NCBI GenBank assembly: GCA_910578575.1
Contig: CAJTQP010000001.1
Span: 1-64,000, forward strand
Direction: 5' to 3'
DNA from: an uncultured Oscillospiraceae bacterium
GTDB lineage: Bacteria; Bacillota; Clostridia; Oscillospirales; Oscillospiraceae
DNA length: 64,000 bases
Positions 34,751 to 43,222 of the stretch are shown here, piece after piece. A model generated the notes under the pieces. It did not search any database. It saw only the letters and a program-made list of their open reading frames with translations, and had not been told where the DNA came from. The translations under genes were made by a program, and so were the position numbers. How positions within the stretch are numbered: the stretch's first letter is position 1; each line of letters opens with the position of its first letter.

Positions 34751-34786
34751 CAGAAGCCCTTGAACCACGTGGTTCAAGGGCTTCTG
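34751..34786. repeat. Perfect 36-bp palindrome
   Basis: Each half is 18 bases (CAGAAGCCCTTGAACCAC and its exact complement) with no central loop, centred between 34768 and 34769. No U-tract follows. It lies 55 bp after the EFR1 gene and 47 bp before the next gene. Confidence 0.75.
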
Positions 34787-34833
34787 ACTATTCCGGTGGT
34801 ATACCTGCCACCTCTTAGAAAGGAAACACAGCG

Positions 34834-35289
34834 ATGCAAGTGAAAAAGAAAACACTGTTGCTGCTGGCCTGCCTGGTCTGGTCGGTGGCTGGGGGCAACG
34901 TTTTTCGAATTGGGGTCCTGGCCTACGCCCCCTACCGGTCAATGGTCAATTTCCTGCTGTCTCTGCTGGTATTTGTGCTGTTCCAACGGTTCATCTTTGG
35001 GCGCTTGGTAGGCAAACATACGGCACGCATTTTAGGCTATCCAGAGCAGCGGCAGTTTTTCCTGAAATTCTTTGACCGGAAGGCCTTTCTCATCATGGCG
35101 GTGATGATCGGCGGCGGGATCTCCTTGCGGGTATCCGGCCTGACCCCGGAGCGCTTTATCGCTGTGTTTTACAGTGGACTGGGGGCATCCCTGCTGCTGG
35201 CAGGCATCCTCTTTGGCAGGAATTATTACAGGGCGCTGCACCAGAGCTCTGACGCCCCGGAGGAAGAGGTCAAAAGGCCACCTTCTTGA
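34834..35289 (+). CDS. Unknown integral membrane protein, 151 residues
   Basis: Not recognised. There are four hydrophobic segments: TLLLLACLVWSVAGGNVFRI, SMVNFLLSLLVFVLFQRFIF, AFLIMAVMIGGGISLRV and FYSGLGASLLLAGILFG. Positively charged loops and a charged tail (APEEEVKRPPS) suggest cytosolic ends. SD AGAAAGGAAA lies about 12 nt before the ATG. The last 20 bases overlap the end of the convergent NSS transporter gene. It might be a small exporter or assembly factor, but nothing supports a choice. Confidence 0.7.
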   Translation: MQVKKKTLLLLACLVWSVAGGNVFRIGVLAYAPYRSMVNFLLSLLVFVLFQRFIFGRLVGKHTARILGYPEQRQFFLKFFDRKAFLIMAVMIGGGISLRVSGLTPERFIAVFYSGLGASLLLAGILFGRNYYRALHQSSDAPEEEVKRPPS

Positions 35290-36595
35290 ACAGGGCGATG
35301 CAGCACAGCAGCACCGCGCAGGGGACATAGACAAAGCGGCCCACGTTGTACCAGACACGGCCTGGCGCTTTCTTCGCGCCATGGCCCACCTCGTCCATCA
35401 AGTCCTCCCGGCGCATGATCCAGAACCAGGAGACGGCCCCCAAGGTGGCACCGATGGGGATGATATAGATGGAGACAATGTCCATCCAGGGCCCCCACTT
35501 GAAGATGGGCTCCATATTCACCCCGATGCCTAGGCACACCACGCACAGGATCGCCAGCACTAGCTTGCGGGATAGCTTGGGGAAGCGGTGCTGGAGGGAT
35601 TCCCCCACCGCCTCGAACATATTTTGCAGGGAGCTGACCCCGGCAAAGACCATGGCGATATACAGGATGATGGCGAACAACTGGCCCAGGGGGATGTCCT
35701 GCAAGATGCGCGGCAGGGTGACGAAGAGCAGGGAGGGCCCGGACCCCACGTCCAGCCCGTAGGCAAAGCAGGCCGGGATGATGACCAGGGCGGCCACCAG
35801 GGCGGCGATGGTGTCAAACAAGGCGGTCTGCTTGGCCAGGGTGGCCACGTCCATCTCCTTGTCCAGGTAAGCGCCATAGACGATCATGCCGCTGCCGGTG
35901 ATGGACAGGGAGAAGAAGGCCTGTCCCATGGCCCAGACCCACACCATGGGGTCCAGCAGCTCCGCCCAGCGGAAGGAGAACATATAGCGGTAGCCCTCCG
36001 CCGCGCCGGGAAGGAGGGACACCCGCACCGCCAGGATGACGAAGATGATGAAAAACACCGGCATCATGACCTTGTTGGTCTTCTCAATGCTTCTGGCCCC
36101 CAGGAGCAGGGTCAGCAAGGTCCCCACCACCACAATGGCATGGAAGGGGAGCACGGAATAGTCCGTGGTAGAAAAGCCCTCAAACCAGGTGGCGGTGTCC
36201 ACCGTCATCAGGGAACCGCTGATGGAGCTGGCAAAGGCCTTGAGCACATAGGCGACAATGGCGGCATAGCCGATGGCGATGCACATAGAGCCCGCCAAGG
36301 GCAGCCAGCCCAACACACCGCCGGCGGTTCCCAGCTCCTTTTTCCGGGTAGCCCAGGCCATTTCATAGGCCCCCAAGGTACCCGTATGGGCCCGGCGGCC
36401 CACGGCGTACTCCGCCGACAGACCCACCACGCTGAACAGCCCAATGAAGATCAAATAGGCCACCAAGAAGGCGCCGCCGCCGTTTTGGCCCATCTTGGCG
36501 GGGAAGCCCCAGACGTTGGCCATCCCTACGGCGGACCCCACCGCTGACAGAACGAAGCCCCACCGGCTGGTAAATTTCTTTTTCTCTCGCTTCAT
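35270..36595 (-). CDS. Sodium-dependent transporter, NSS/SNF family
   Basis: 441 residues, about 11-12 helices. SRWGFVLSAVGSAVGMANVWGFPAKMGQNGGGAF is the TM1 sodium/substrate region (split here only by reading; key WGFP and NGGGAF). Bacterial members such as LeuT/TnaT import amino acids with sodium. Substrate cannot be assigned. ATG 36595 has an SD (GGAAAGGGAG). Monocistronic with its own promoter. The 3' end overlaps the convergent membrane-protein gene by 20 bp. Confidence 0.9.
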   Translation of the reverse strand: MKREKKKFTSRWGFVLSAVGSAVGMANVWGFPAKMGQNGGGAFLVAYLIFIGLFSVVGLSAEYAVGRRAHTGTLGAYEMAWATRKKELGTAGGVLGWLPLAGSMCIAIGYAAIVAYVLKAFASSISGSLMTVDTATWFEGFSTTDYSVLPFHAIVVVGTLLTLLLGARSIEKTNKVMMPVFFIIFVILAVRVSLLPGAAEGYRYMFSFRWAELLDPMVWVWAMGQAFFSLSITGSGMIVYGAYLDKEMDVATLAKQTALFDTIAALVAALVIIPACFAYGLDVGSGPSLLFVTLPRILQDIPLGQLFAIILYIAMVFAGVSSLQNMFEAVGESLQHRFPKLSRKLVLAILCVVCLGIGVNMEPIFKWGPWMDIVSIYIIPIGATLGAVSWFWIMRREDLMDEVGHGAKKAPGRVWYNVGRFVYVPCAVLLCCIALFKKVAF

Positions 36596-36661
36596 TTCAT
36601 TCTCCCTTTCCTCTGCTGTTTGTCAGAACTTCAATACTTTAATGAGTGTACTCGTTGGTCT

Positions 36662-36690
36662 ATTGTAAACGTTTTCTGACAAAATGTAAA
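36662..36690 (-). promoter_or_regulatory. Promoter of the NSS transporter
   Basis: Minus strand TTTACA (36685-36690), 17-bp spacer, TACAAT (36662-36667). Confidence 0.65.
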
Positions 36691-36710
36691 GATGTTTTTT
36701 GACAGACAAA

Positions 36711-36742
36711 ACGTGCCCCAACACAGCTGTGTTAGGGCACGT
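36711..36742 (-). terminator. Terminator of the Uma2 gene
   Basis: Near-perfect inverted repeat ACGTGCCC-AACACAG / CTGTGTT-GGGCACGT with one mismatch. On the minus strand it is followed by TTTGTCTGTC. Confidence 0.65.
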
Positions 36743-36765
36743 TCACGGCAATGGATGGGGCACAA

Positions 36766-37344
36766 TCAGACGTCCAGCAATCCGCTGAAAATATCCTCCA
36801 GGGAAATGAGCAGGTCGTCGTACAGATGGCACTTGAACTCGGTGACGATCTCTGCCGTTTCCTCCTGCGTCATGGCCTCTAACATCCAGTCGGGGTAGAT
36901 GGAATAAACGTTGTCTAGGATATAGCGGTTTTCCGCCAGCAAATAGACCTCGATCGAACGGTCGGCGGGGTTGACCAGCCAATATTCCGGGACCCCGGCG
37001 GCCTCATAGGCATCCTTCTTGTAGCCCTTATCCCGCTTCGCTGTACTGGGGGAGAGGACCTCCACCACCAGGTCCGGGGAACCGTAGACGCCGTTCTGCT
37101 GGAGTTTATCCCGGTCACAGACCACCATCATGTCTGGCACGAAGGTGTCTCTGTTTGTAAGGTGCAGGTCGAAACCGTCGGGGATGGGGGTACAGGGCTT
37201 TCCCCGCAGGTAGTTGGAAAAGATGGTGTAGAGGTTTCCGGCAATGGAGACATGATTCCAACTGGGACGAGGGGACATAGCCACAATCGTTCCGTCGATC
37301 AATTCTTCCCGCCATTCTTCCTGATAAGCTAAATTCTGATTCAT
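36766..37344 (-). CDS. Uma2-family (DUF820) PD-(D/E)XK nuclease-like protein
   Basis: 192 residues. EEWREELIDGTIVAMSPRPSW, VPDMMVVCD and DLVVEVLSPSTAKRDKGYKK form the D...ExK-type active site, and KKDAYEAAGVPEYWLVNP is characteristic of Uma2 proteins. The family has a nuclease fold but no established cellular role. ATG 37344 follows GGAAGGAGGG. Promoter with an overlapping TGTTACA palindrome upstream; own terminator downstream. Confidence 0.85.
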   Translation of the reverse strand: MNQNLAYQEEWREELIDGTIVAMSPRPSWNHVSIAGNLYTIFSNYLRGKPCTPIPDGFDLHLTNRDTFVPDMMVVCDRDKLQQNGVYGSPDLVVEVLSPSTAKRDKGYKKDAYEAAGVPEYWLVNPADRSIEVYLLAENRYILDNVYSIYPDWMLEAMTQEETAEIVTEFKCHLYDDLLISLEDIFSGLLDV

Positions 37345-37375
37345 AGAGCACCCTCCTTCCTGTAAGGGGTTATTT

Positions 37376-37410
37376 TGTTACAGTGTAACATATTTCCCCC
37401 GCCCACGCAA
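37376..37410 (-). promoter_or_regulatory. Promoter and operator-like palindrome of the Uma2 gene
   Basis: Minus strand TTGCGT (37405-37410), 17 bp, TACACT (37382-37387). A perfect 15-bp palindrome TGTTACA-N-TGTAACA (37376-37390) covers the -10 box, as expected for a repressor site. Confidence 0.55.
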
Positions 37411-37495
37411 GCTGGCAGCAGTGCTAGCATGGGGGAAGACTGACGGGGGCCTTCGACAGCCTTAGGGGGAATGTGACCCCCTTCTACCGGGAGCA

Positions 37496-37525
37496 TGGAC
37501 AAAGCCGCACCCCCTGTGGTAGAAT
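37496..37525 (+). promoter_or_regulatory. Promoter of recQ
   Basis: TGGACA (37496-37501), 18 bp, TAGAAT (37520-37525). Confidence 0.5.
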
Positions 37526-37568
37526 GGGATCAGTAAAGTTTCCCGGAGCCAAAGGAGGGGGTTCGTCT

Positions 37569-39416
37569 ATGGACAAGTTCGCCGTACTGCGCCGATATTT
37601 TGGCCACACAGAGTTCCGACCCGGACAGGAGACGCTGATAGACGGTATCCTGGCTGGCCGGGACGTGCTGGGCATCATGCCCACCGGCGGCGGCAAGTCC
37701 CTGTGCTACCAGATCCCCGCCCTGCTGCTGCCGGGGTTGACCCTGGTGATTTCGCCCCTGATCTCCCTGATGCGGGACCAGGTGGCGGCCCTCACCGGGG
37801 CGGGGCTGCCGGCGGCTCAGCTCAACAGCGCCCAGAGCCTGGAGGAGAGCCGGGAGGTCTGGCGGGGCATCCGCAGCGGGGCCTATCGTCTGATTTACAT
37901 CGCACCGGAGCGGCTGGAAAAGCCCGCCTTTCTGGAACAGATGGCCCGGCAGGAGATCGCCCTGGTGGCGGTGGATGAGGCCCACTGCATCTCCCAGTGG
38001 GGCCAGGACTTCCGGCCCAGCTATTTGAAGATTTTGGACTTCGTCCAGTCCCTTCCCCGGCGGCCTGTGGTGGCTGCCTTTACCGCCACCGCCACCCTCC
38101 AGGTCCAGGGGGACATTGCCCTTCGGCTGGCCCTCCAGGACCCGGTGCGCACCGTCACCGGCTTCGACCGGCCTAATCTGTACTTTGACGTGTACAAGCC
38201 TAAGGATAAGCGCAGCACCCTCCGGCGGCTGGTGGCGGAGCGGGGGGACAAGAGCGGTATCGTCTACTGCGCCACCCGCGCCTCGGTGGAGCAGGTGTGC
38301 GACGACCTCAATGCCGCCGGCTTCTCCGCCACCCGCTACCACGCGGGGCTCAGCGAGGAGGAGCGCCGGCGGAACCAGGACGACTTCCAGTTCGACCGAA
38401 AGCTGGTGATGGTGGCTACCAACGCCTTCGGCATGGGCATCGACAAGTCCAACGTCAGCTACGTCTTCCATTACAATATGCCCAAGAACCTAGAGTCCTA
38501 CTACCAGGAGGCCGGCCGGGCCGGGCGGGATGGGGAGGCGGCGGAGTGCATCCTCCTCTATGGTCCAGGGGATGTCTCCACGGCGAAATACTTCATCGAC
38601 CACAATTCCGACAACAGCGAGCTGGACCCGGAAGCCCAGGCGGAGCTGCGGGGACGGGAGATGGAACGGCTCCAGCGGATGGTGGACTATTGCAAAACCG
38701 AGGACTGCCTCCGAGGGCGCATCCTGGACTACTTTGGCCAGGAACACGAGCCCGGCTGCGGCAACTGCGGCAACTGCCAGGGGATGTTCCAGCAGACGGA
38801 CATCACCATCCCCGCCCAGATGATCCTCTCTTGCATCAAGCGGGTGAAGGACCGATTGGGGTACTATGTGGGGGCGGCCCTGATCCTGCGCATTCTCCGG
38901 GGCAGCCGGGACAAGCGGATCTTGGAACTGGGATTGGAGGACCTGTCCACCTACGGCCTGATGAAGGCCACCCCCAGGGACCTGCTCCGAAGTTACTTGG
39001 ACTGCTTGGAGTCCAAGGGCTATGTGTTCATCGACCCCAACTACACCACCCTCCGCCCCACCCCCGCCGCCGGCGAGGTGCTGTTCCGGGGGGAGCGGGT
39101 GTCCATGCTGACCAAGCTACAGCCCAAGCCCCTGTTGGAAACCGAGCCTGCCCCGCTGTCCAGCCAGGGGGTGGACGAGGGCCTCTTGGCCGCCCTGAAG
39201 GAGCAGCGCAACAAGCTGGCCCAGCGGGAGGGGGTGCCCGCCTACATCGTGTTCTCCAATGCCACCCTGGTGGATATGGCGCGGAAAACACCCCGGAACC
39301 GGGAGGAACTCCTGTCGGTGTCCGGGGTGGGTGAGGTGAAGGCCCAGCGCTATGGGGAGGCGTTTTTGACGGTGCTCCAGGCCTATGACCAGGGGGCAGA
39401 GGCGGGGGAGCTGTAA
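37569..39416 (+). CDS. recQ: ATP-dependent DNA helicase RecQ
   Basis: 615 residues. Helicase core: IMPTGGGKSLCYQ (Walker A), VAVDEAHCISQWGQDFRPSY (DEAH plus the RecQ aromatic loop), TATATLQV, ATNAFGMGIDKSNV and YYQEAGRAGRDG. The zinc site is CKTEDCLR...CGNCGNC, followed by an RQC winged helix (about 415-510) and a C-terminal HRDC domain (LAALKEQRNKLAQREGVPAY). It unwinds recombination and replication intermediates 3'-5'. ATG 37569 is placed after AAAGGAGGGGG, where helicase homology begins. Confidence 0.97.
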   Translation: MDKFAVLRRYFGHTEFRPGQETLIDGILAGRDVLGIMPTGGGKSLCYQIPALLLPGLTLVISPLISLMRDQVAALTGAGLPAAQLNSAQSLEESREVWRGIRSGAYRLIYIAPERLEKPAFLEQMARQEIALVAVDEAHCISQWGQDFRPSYLKILDFVQSLPRRPVVAAFTATATLQVQGDIALRLALQDPVRTVTGFDRPNLYFDVYKPKDKRSTLRRLVAERGDKSGIVYCATRASVEQVCDDLNAAGFSATRYHAGLSEEERRRNQDDFQFDRKLVMVATNAFGMGIDKSNVSYVFHYNMPKNLESYYQEAGRAGRDGEAAECILLYGPGDVSTAKYFIDHNSDNSELDPEAQAELRGREMERLQRMVDYCKTEDCLRGRILDYFGQEHEPGCGNCGNCQGMFQQTDITIPAQMILSCIKRVKDRLGYYVGAALILRILRGSRDKRILELGLEDLSTYGLMKATPRDLLRSYLDCLESKGYVFIDPNYTTLRPTPAAGEVLFRGERVSMLTKLQPKPLLETEPAPLSSQGVDEGLLAALKEQRNKLAQREGVPAYIVFSNATLVDMARKTPRNREELLSVSGVGEVKAQRYGEAFLTVLQAYDQGAEAGEL

Positions 39417-39423
39417 CGGTGCC

Positions 39424-39804
39424 TTACCCTTCCGCCTCCTCTTGACGGCTGTCGCTGCCCACATTTCGCAACAGCGCCTCTGGGGAAATTCCATAGAGGT
39501 CTGCCAGGGTCAGCAGGTTCGAGGTGCTGGGGTCGGCGGAGCCGTTCTCCCATTTGGATACGGCCTGCCGGCTGACTCCCAGGGCATCGGCCACAAACTC
39601 CTGGGTCATCTTGCAGCGCAGGCGGTTCTCCCGCAGCTCTTCCCCCAGGGATTTCCGGATTTCCCGTTTTTCTGCCCGGACCTCCTTGGATGCAATGTAC
39701 TTCCGCAGGGCTTTGATGACCAGCACCAGCAGGTAGATGGCCACGGCGGCCACCGCCAGGTAGAACACCACATAAAGAACTGCGGCCAGTCGATAGAATG
39801 TCAT
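39424..39804 (-). CDS. Membrane-anchored XRE-type HTH regulator
   Basis: 126 residues. A single N-terminal helix (AAVLYVVFYLAVAAVAIYLL, about 8-30) is followed by a basic linker (KEVRAEKREIRKSLGEELRE). A Cro/CI helix-turn-helix (MTQEFVADALGVSRQAVSKW) is followed by NLLTLADLYGISPEALL. Such proteins would bind DNA while held at the membrane; usually the HTH comes first, here it is last. ATG 39804 has AAAGGAGTTTTATC upstream. It converges on recQ with 7 bp between stops and no separate terminator. Confidence 0.82.
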   Translation of the reverse strand: MTFYRLAAVLYVVFYLAVAAVAIYLLVLVIKALRKYIASKEVRAEKREIRKSLGEELRENRLRCKMTQEFVADALGVSRQAVSKWENGSADPSTSNLLTLADLYGISPEALLRNVGSDSRQEEAEG

Positions 39805-39913
39805 GATAAAACTCCTTTCGTGTTTTTCTGGGGCCATTTTACAGGAAAGGGGTTGGTTGCGTCCACCACCTATCCCGCAACTTTGGGTTGATTTACGGTG
39901 GAAAAGAGGAAAC

Positions 39914-39940
39914 AGGTCCCCACTTAGGGCGTGGGGACCT
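39914..39940. terminator. Terminator of the EamA exporter unit
   Basis: AGGTCCCCAC, 7-nt loop, GTGGGGACCT. The exporter stop codon lies in the loop. On the minus strand GTTTCCTCTTTT follows; on the plus strand GTTTTTTT follows. Confidence 0.75.
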
Positions 39941-40826
39941 GTTTTTTTGCCGGTTTTCCCTGGGAGAGCAACAGCCCTGCCAAGGTCAGGACCGTGCCCA
40001 CCAGGGCGGGCTTGGTGAGCTGCTCCCCCAGCAGCAGGGCGGAGGCCGTCACAGTGATCACCGGCACCAGGTAGATATATACGCTGGTTTTCACCGCCCC
40101 CAGGCGCTTCACCGCGAAGTTCCAGGTGACGAAGCACAGGGCGGAGGCGCCCAGCCCCAGGAAAAGTAGGTTCCCAAGGTTGCCGGGGACGGCCAGCCGG
40201 TGCAGGTCCCACTGGAGGGGGAAGAAGCCCAGGGTGGGGAGCATGAAGAGCAGGCCGTAGGCGAACAGCCGCCGGGTGGTCTGGATGGTGGGGAGCCCCC
40301 AGGTGCCGATCTCCCGCACCAGCAGGGAGTAGACCGCCCACACCAACGCGGCCAGCACCGCCAGAAGATCCCCCAGAGGGCTGACGGAGACATCCCCGCC
40401 GCCGAAGCTCAGCAGGCAGACCCCTACCATGGCGCAGGCGAAGCCCAGGAAGAAGGGCGGGGAGAGGGTTTCCCGCTGCTTTCCCACCCGCTGGGAGAGC
40501 AGTGCCGTGAAAAAGGGGGAGACGGATACCATGACCCCCACATTGGAGGCCATGGTATAGGTGAGGGCGATGTTTTCCAGGAGATAATATAAGGTGACGC
40601 CGCACAGTCCCGCTGCGGCGAAGATGCCTTCCTGCCGCCGGGTGGTGCCCCCCAGGGGCTTGGGGGCGGCCAACAGCAGGGCCAGGAAGCCCAGCAGGAA
40701 GCGGAGAATCAGGATTTCAATGGGCTGGAAGCTGCGCAGCAGGACCTTGGTGGAGATAAAGGTGGTGCCCCAGATCAGGATGGTCAGGGTAGCGGCGGCG
40801 TGGCCGCTGGTGTTGTTATGGTTCAT
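39924..40826 (-). CDS. DMT-superfamily exporter (EamA)
   Basis: 300 residues, ten hydrophobic helices in two EamA repeats. The first begins AATLTILIWGTTFISTKVLL with SFQPIEILILRFLLGFLALL; the second begins GDLLAVLAALVWAVYSLL with VKTSVYIYLVPVITVTASAL. These transporters export metabolites or amino acids; the substrate is unknown. ATG 40826 lies 14 nt after GGAGG and overlaps the end of the AraC gene by 11 bp, so it is probably controlled with, and by, that regulator. Confidence 0.88.
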   Translation of the reverse strand: MNHNNTSGHAAATLTILIWGTTFISTKVLLRSFQPIEILILRFLLGFLALLLAAPKPLGGTTRRQEGIFAAAGLCGVTLYYLLENIALTYTMASNVGVMVSVSPFFTALLSQRVGKQRETLSPPFFLGFACAMVGVCLLSFGGGDVSVSPLGDLLAVLAALVWAVYSLLVREIGTWGLPTIQTTRRLFAYGLLFMLPTLGFFPLQWDLHRLAVPGNLGNLLFLGLGASALCFVTWNFAVKRLGAVKTSVYIYLVPVITVTASALLLGEQLTKPALVGTVLTLAGLLLSQGKPAKKQVPTP

Positions 40827-41628
40827 GGTGGGGGTCCTCCGGGGCAGGGTGCAGGCTCCGCCGGTAGGCGGCGGGAGACAGGCCCAGGTAACGTTGGAAA
40901 AAGGTTGAACAATGGCTTTGGTCGGCAAAGCCGCTTTCCAGGGCGGCCTCCACGGGGCTGGCCCCCTGCTCCAGCAGGGCCTTTGCCCGGTTGATGCGCA
41001 GGGCCTGTAGATAGCGGTAGGGGGTGACGCCCTTGGTCCGAAGGAAGGCCCGGCGTAGGGTGGATTTGCTCAGGGCGGTGCATTGGCATAGCTGCGCTAG
41101 GGTAATGCGTTGGTTGTAATGGGCCTCCATAAACTGGCAGGCGGTCTCCACTGGGTCATGCCCCCTGGGGACAGTAGGGACACGACCATACTGTGCCAGC
41201 AGGGCGGACAGCAGCGGGGGAAGGGTTTGGACGGTCCCGCTGCCAGACATGGCCTGCTGGTGAAAGGCTTGCAGCGCCCCCTGTAAGGGGAGCCCGGACA
41301 GCACAGGTTGGGAGAACTCCAAAGGGGTACGCCTGCCGCTAAGGATAGCCATGGCGGCCGTTGGGATGTTGAGCCCCCGGTAGGCAAAGACCTCTGTGCC
41401 CCAGGGGGTGCAGCCGTGGGTGTCTCCGGGGTTGAAGAGGAGCAGATCCCCTGGCCGGAGCAGATAGTTCCGGCCCCGCCAGGTGAGGCAGCGCCCGCCC
41501 CGCTCCACCAGGCCGATGACATAGTAGTCGTGGAAGTGGTCGGGGAAGGGCTGCCGCAGGTCCTGGAAGCGGTAGGCTTCCAAGGGCGGCGCCCCGGCGC
41601 AGGGGAGGGGATGTAAGATTCTTTCCAT
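40816..41628 (-). CDS. AraC-family transcriptional regulator
   Basis: 270 residues. The N-terminal cupin-like sensor (about 10-110) includes FPDHFHDYYVIGLVERG and LRPGDLLLFNPGDTHGC. Two C-terminal HTH motifs (about 170-265) include ITLAQLCQCTALSKSTLRRA, GVTPYRYLQALRINRAKALL and FADQSHCSTFFQRYLGLSP. It likely senses a small molecule and controls the overlapping EamA exporter. ATG 41628 follows AAGGAGGCGC. TACAAGA/TCTTGTA half-sites about 20-60 bp upstream may be its operator. Confidence 0.9.
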   Translation of the reverse strand: MERILHPLPCAGAPPLEAYRFQDLRQPFPDHFHDYYVIGLVERGGRCLTWRGRNYLLRPGDLLLFNPGDTHGCTPWGTEVFAYRGLNIPTAAMAILSGRRTPLEFSQPVLSGLPLQGALQAFHQQAMSGSGTVQTLPPLLSALLAQYGRVPTVPRGHDPVETACQFMEAHYNQRITLAQLCQCTALSKSTLRRAFLRTKGVTPYRYLQALRINRAKALLEQGASPVEAALESGFADQSHCSTFFQRYLGLSPAAYRRSLHPAPEDPHHEP

Positions 41629-41790
41629 GGGAAGCGCCTCCTTGAGATGTACAAGATAGGATACAGGAAGCCAGAGGGGATTTCTTGTATGATATCGTCA
41701 TTTTTTGTCTGGCAGCGAAGCTGCATCCTTGATTATAGGACAAGGAAAGCGGGTTGACAAGAGAAACACCCCTGCCGCAACGGAGCAAGG

Positions 41791-41892
41791 GTGTTTCGTA
41801 GTACTGTGCTGGCCTGTTGGGTGGACAACGGTTTTTCCGAGGGCCCGGAGGAGTTGGCGGAGATCACGGCACAGATGCTGCGGGGGTGTTGA
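41791..41892 (+). CDS. Possible small gene or gene remnant, 33 codons
   Basis: A GTG after GGAGCAAGG opens a frame ending PEELAEITAQMLRGC, which looks like the helical end of a protein. It stops directly before a good terminator (41893-41939). The frame continues upstream only to a stop at 41757. No promoter is clear. It may be the surviving 3' end of a lost gene. Confidence 0.3.
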   Translation: MFRSTVLACWVDNGFSEGPEELAEITAQMLRGC

Positions 41893-41939
41893 GGGGCGGA
41901 GTTGCCCACCACAGGGCACATCCGCCTCAGCTCTTTTTC
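41893..41939 (+). terminator. Terminator after the remnant
   Basis: GGGGCGGA / TCCGCCTC (one G-T pair) with an inner GCCC/GGGC stem, then AGCTCTTTTTC. Confidence 0.65.
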
Positions 41940-41947
41940 AAAACTTC

Positions 41948-41976
41948 TTGACGCCCTTTGACATAACGAGTAAAAT
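41948..41976 (+). promoter_or_regulatory. Promoter of the 49-residue gene
   Basis: TTGACG (41948-41953), 17 bp, TAAAAT (41971-41976). Confidence 0.7.
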
Positions 41977-42007
41977 AGAATCAATCCCAACAAAAGAAGG
42001 GGCTGTT

Positions 42008-42157
42008 ATGCCTACGGAAAAGGAACTTATCATGGCCCACAAATCCATGGCCTATGACCTGCTTCAAATTTTCCGCTCCGACGCAAAAGATAAAACCTAT
42101 ACGCCAGAGGAGTTGGAAAAACTGATCGTGGCCTATATACAAGGCCTGGAGCAATGA
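42008..42157 (+). CDS. Small unknown protein, 49 residues
   Basis: MPTEKELIMAHKSMAYDLLQ, then IFRSDAKDKTYTPEELEKLI and VAYIQGLEQ: mostly amphipathic helix, no Cys pair or membrane segment. It is a complete transcription unit: near-consensus promoter 32 bp upstream, SD AAGAAGGGG before the ATG, and an intrinsic terminator right after the stop. That makes it a real gene despite its size. Function unknown; it could be a small regulator or adaptor. Confidence 0.75.
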   Translation: MPTEKELIMAHKSMAYDLLQIFRSDAKDKTYTPEELEKLIVAYIQGLEQ

Positions 42158-42162
42158 GCCGG

Positions 42163-42188
42163 GAGGCGGGGGGACCCGCCTCTTTTTT
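42163..42188 (+). terminator. Terminator of the 49-residue gene
   Basis: GAGGCGGG-GGGA-CCCGCCTC followed by TTTTTTG. Confidence 0.9.
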
Positions 42189-42303
42189 GTGTTCCAACCA
42201 CTCTCCCTCAAAATCGCAGGAAAGGACAAAGAACCCCCAGAATCCCTTGCATTTCAAAGAATTCCGGGGGACTTCTTTTTGACAGCGAAGGAAGAATATC
42301 TAC

Positions 42304-43062
42304 TTACGGGTGACAAATTCCGCAGGCGCTATATCCCGCGCCGGCAACATCACTTCTTGTCCCGTTACTGGTGGCGTAATTTTCCGGAGCTATTCTGGGA
42401 ACCATGCGGCAGGACGGGGTATGGAATACCATTGTATTGGTGTTTAACACATACGAAGCAGTTGTCTGCTGCTGTTCTGGGTTATTATGGGTATTAAAAT
42501 TGTTTGCGCCCCCGCCGCTTTGACTTGGTTGCGGAGACGTGCTGGGGGTGGACGAAGGAGGTCCTACAGTTGGCTCTGTCTCAGCAGGAGGTTCTACGGG
42601 GGGAGCAGTCGGCGTTTCGGCAACGATATCATAGGCGACGCCGCTGTTGTCAAAAGATAAAAGCTTTCTGCTATGGTCAGAATGATCTAAAACGTGGAGC
42701 AAAAGCTTTGTGGATGCAAATTCAGAATTTTTAATACAGTCCGCAATATGGATCACTGTGGTTTCCACTTCGTCTTTTACCTGGGACCAAGTTTCGTCCT
42801 GTGCTCCGCTTCCCTGGGCCAAGACAGCGTTTGCCGTGCTGGTGATGCCTTCGTCCCATACGCTCACGGTTATGGTACCTGCATCATGGGAGACGGTATG
42901 TCCACCGTACTGGCTGCCCCCTGCTTCGATGAGGTCTAAAAGCTGTTCCATCTTCTCAGCTTCGGTGGATTCCTCTACCACCGGCTCCTCCGGGGCGCCG
43001 CAGGCGCATAGGCAAAGGGAAATGATTACGCTCAGAATAACAGCGAGAGCTTTCTTTTTCAT
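42304..43062 (-). CDS. Lipoprotein with C-terminal Cys-box domain
   Basis: 252 residues. Signal peptide MKKKALAVILSVIISLCLCA with lipobox CLCAC. The middle (about 40-160) is an unrecognised domain. A Pro/Ser/Thr/Gln-rich linker (about 160-215) leads to a C-terminal module, VLNTNTMVFHTPSCRMVPRI to AGYSACGICHP. This module resembles the Cys-binding repeat that ends some secreted nucleases and Ada-like proteins and may hold zinc. ATG 43062 is preferred over an upstream ATG at 43152 because the signal peptide starts here; the SD is AGAGG. Confidence 0.7.
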   Translation of the reverse strand: MKKKALAVILSVIISLCLCACGAPEEPVVEESTEAEKMEQLLDLIEAGGSQYGGHTVSHDAGTITVSVWDEGITSTANAVLAQGSGAQDETWSQVKDEVETTVIHIADCIKNSEFASTKLLLHVLDHSDHSRKLLSFDNSGVAYDIVAETPTAPPVEPPAETEPTVGPPSSTPSTSPQPSQSGGGANNFNTHNNPEQQQTTASYVLNTNTMVFHTPSCRMVPRIAPENYATSNGTRSDVAGAGYSACGICHP

Positions 43063-43222
43063 AAGTAACCTCTCTTCTTCTTCGGTTTTGCTGTGCTTCG
43101 CGGTTGCGCTTATACTTACGACTGCAAAAGCTTGCTGACTGCCCGGTGGCACGAACAGTCAGCATAAAAAGCTTATGTTGAAATGTAAGAGCTGACCGTT
43201 GTAACAGCGCCCTTCTGCGTCT

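Noticed and set aside
43063..43222. Short frame starting MLTVRATGQSAS in the lipoprotein leader
   Set aside because: No SD, basic nonsense-like composition, and it runs out of frame through the lipoprotein signal peptide.
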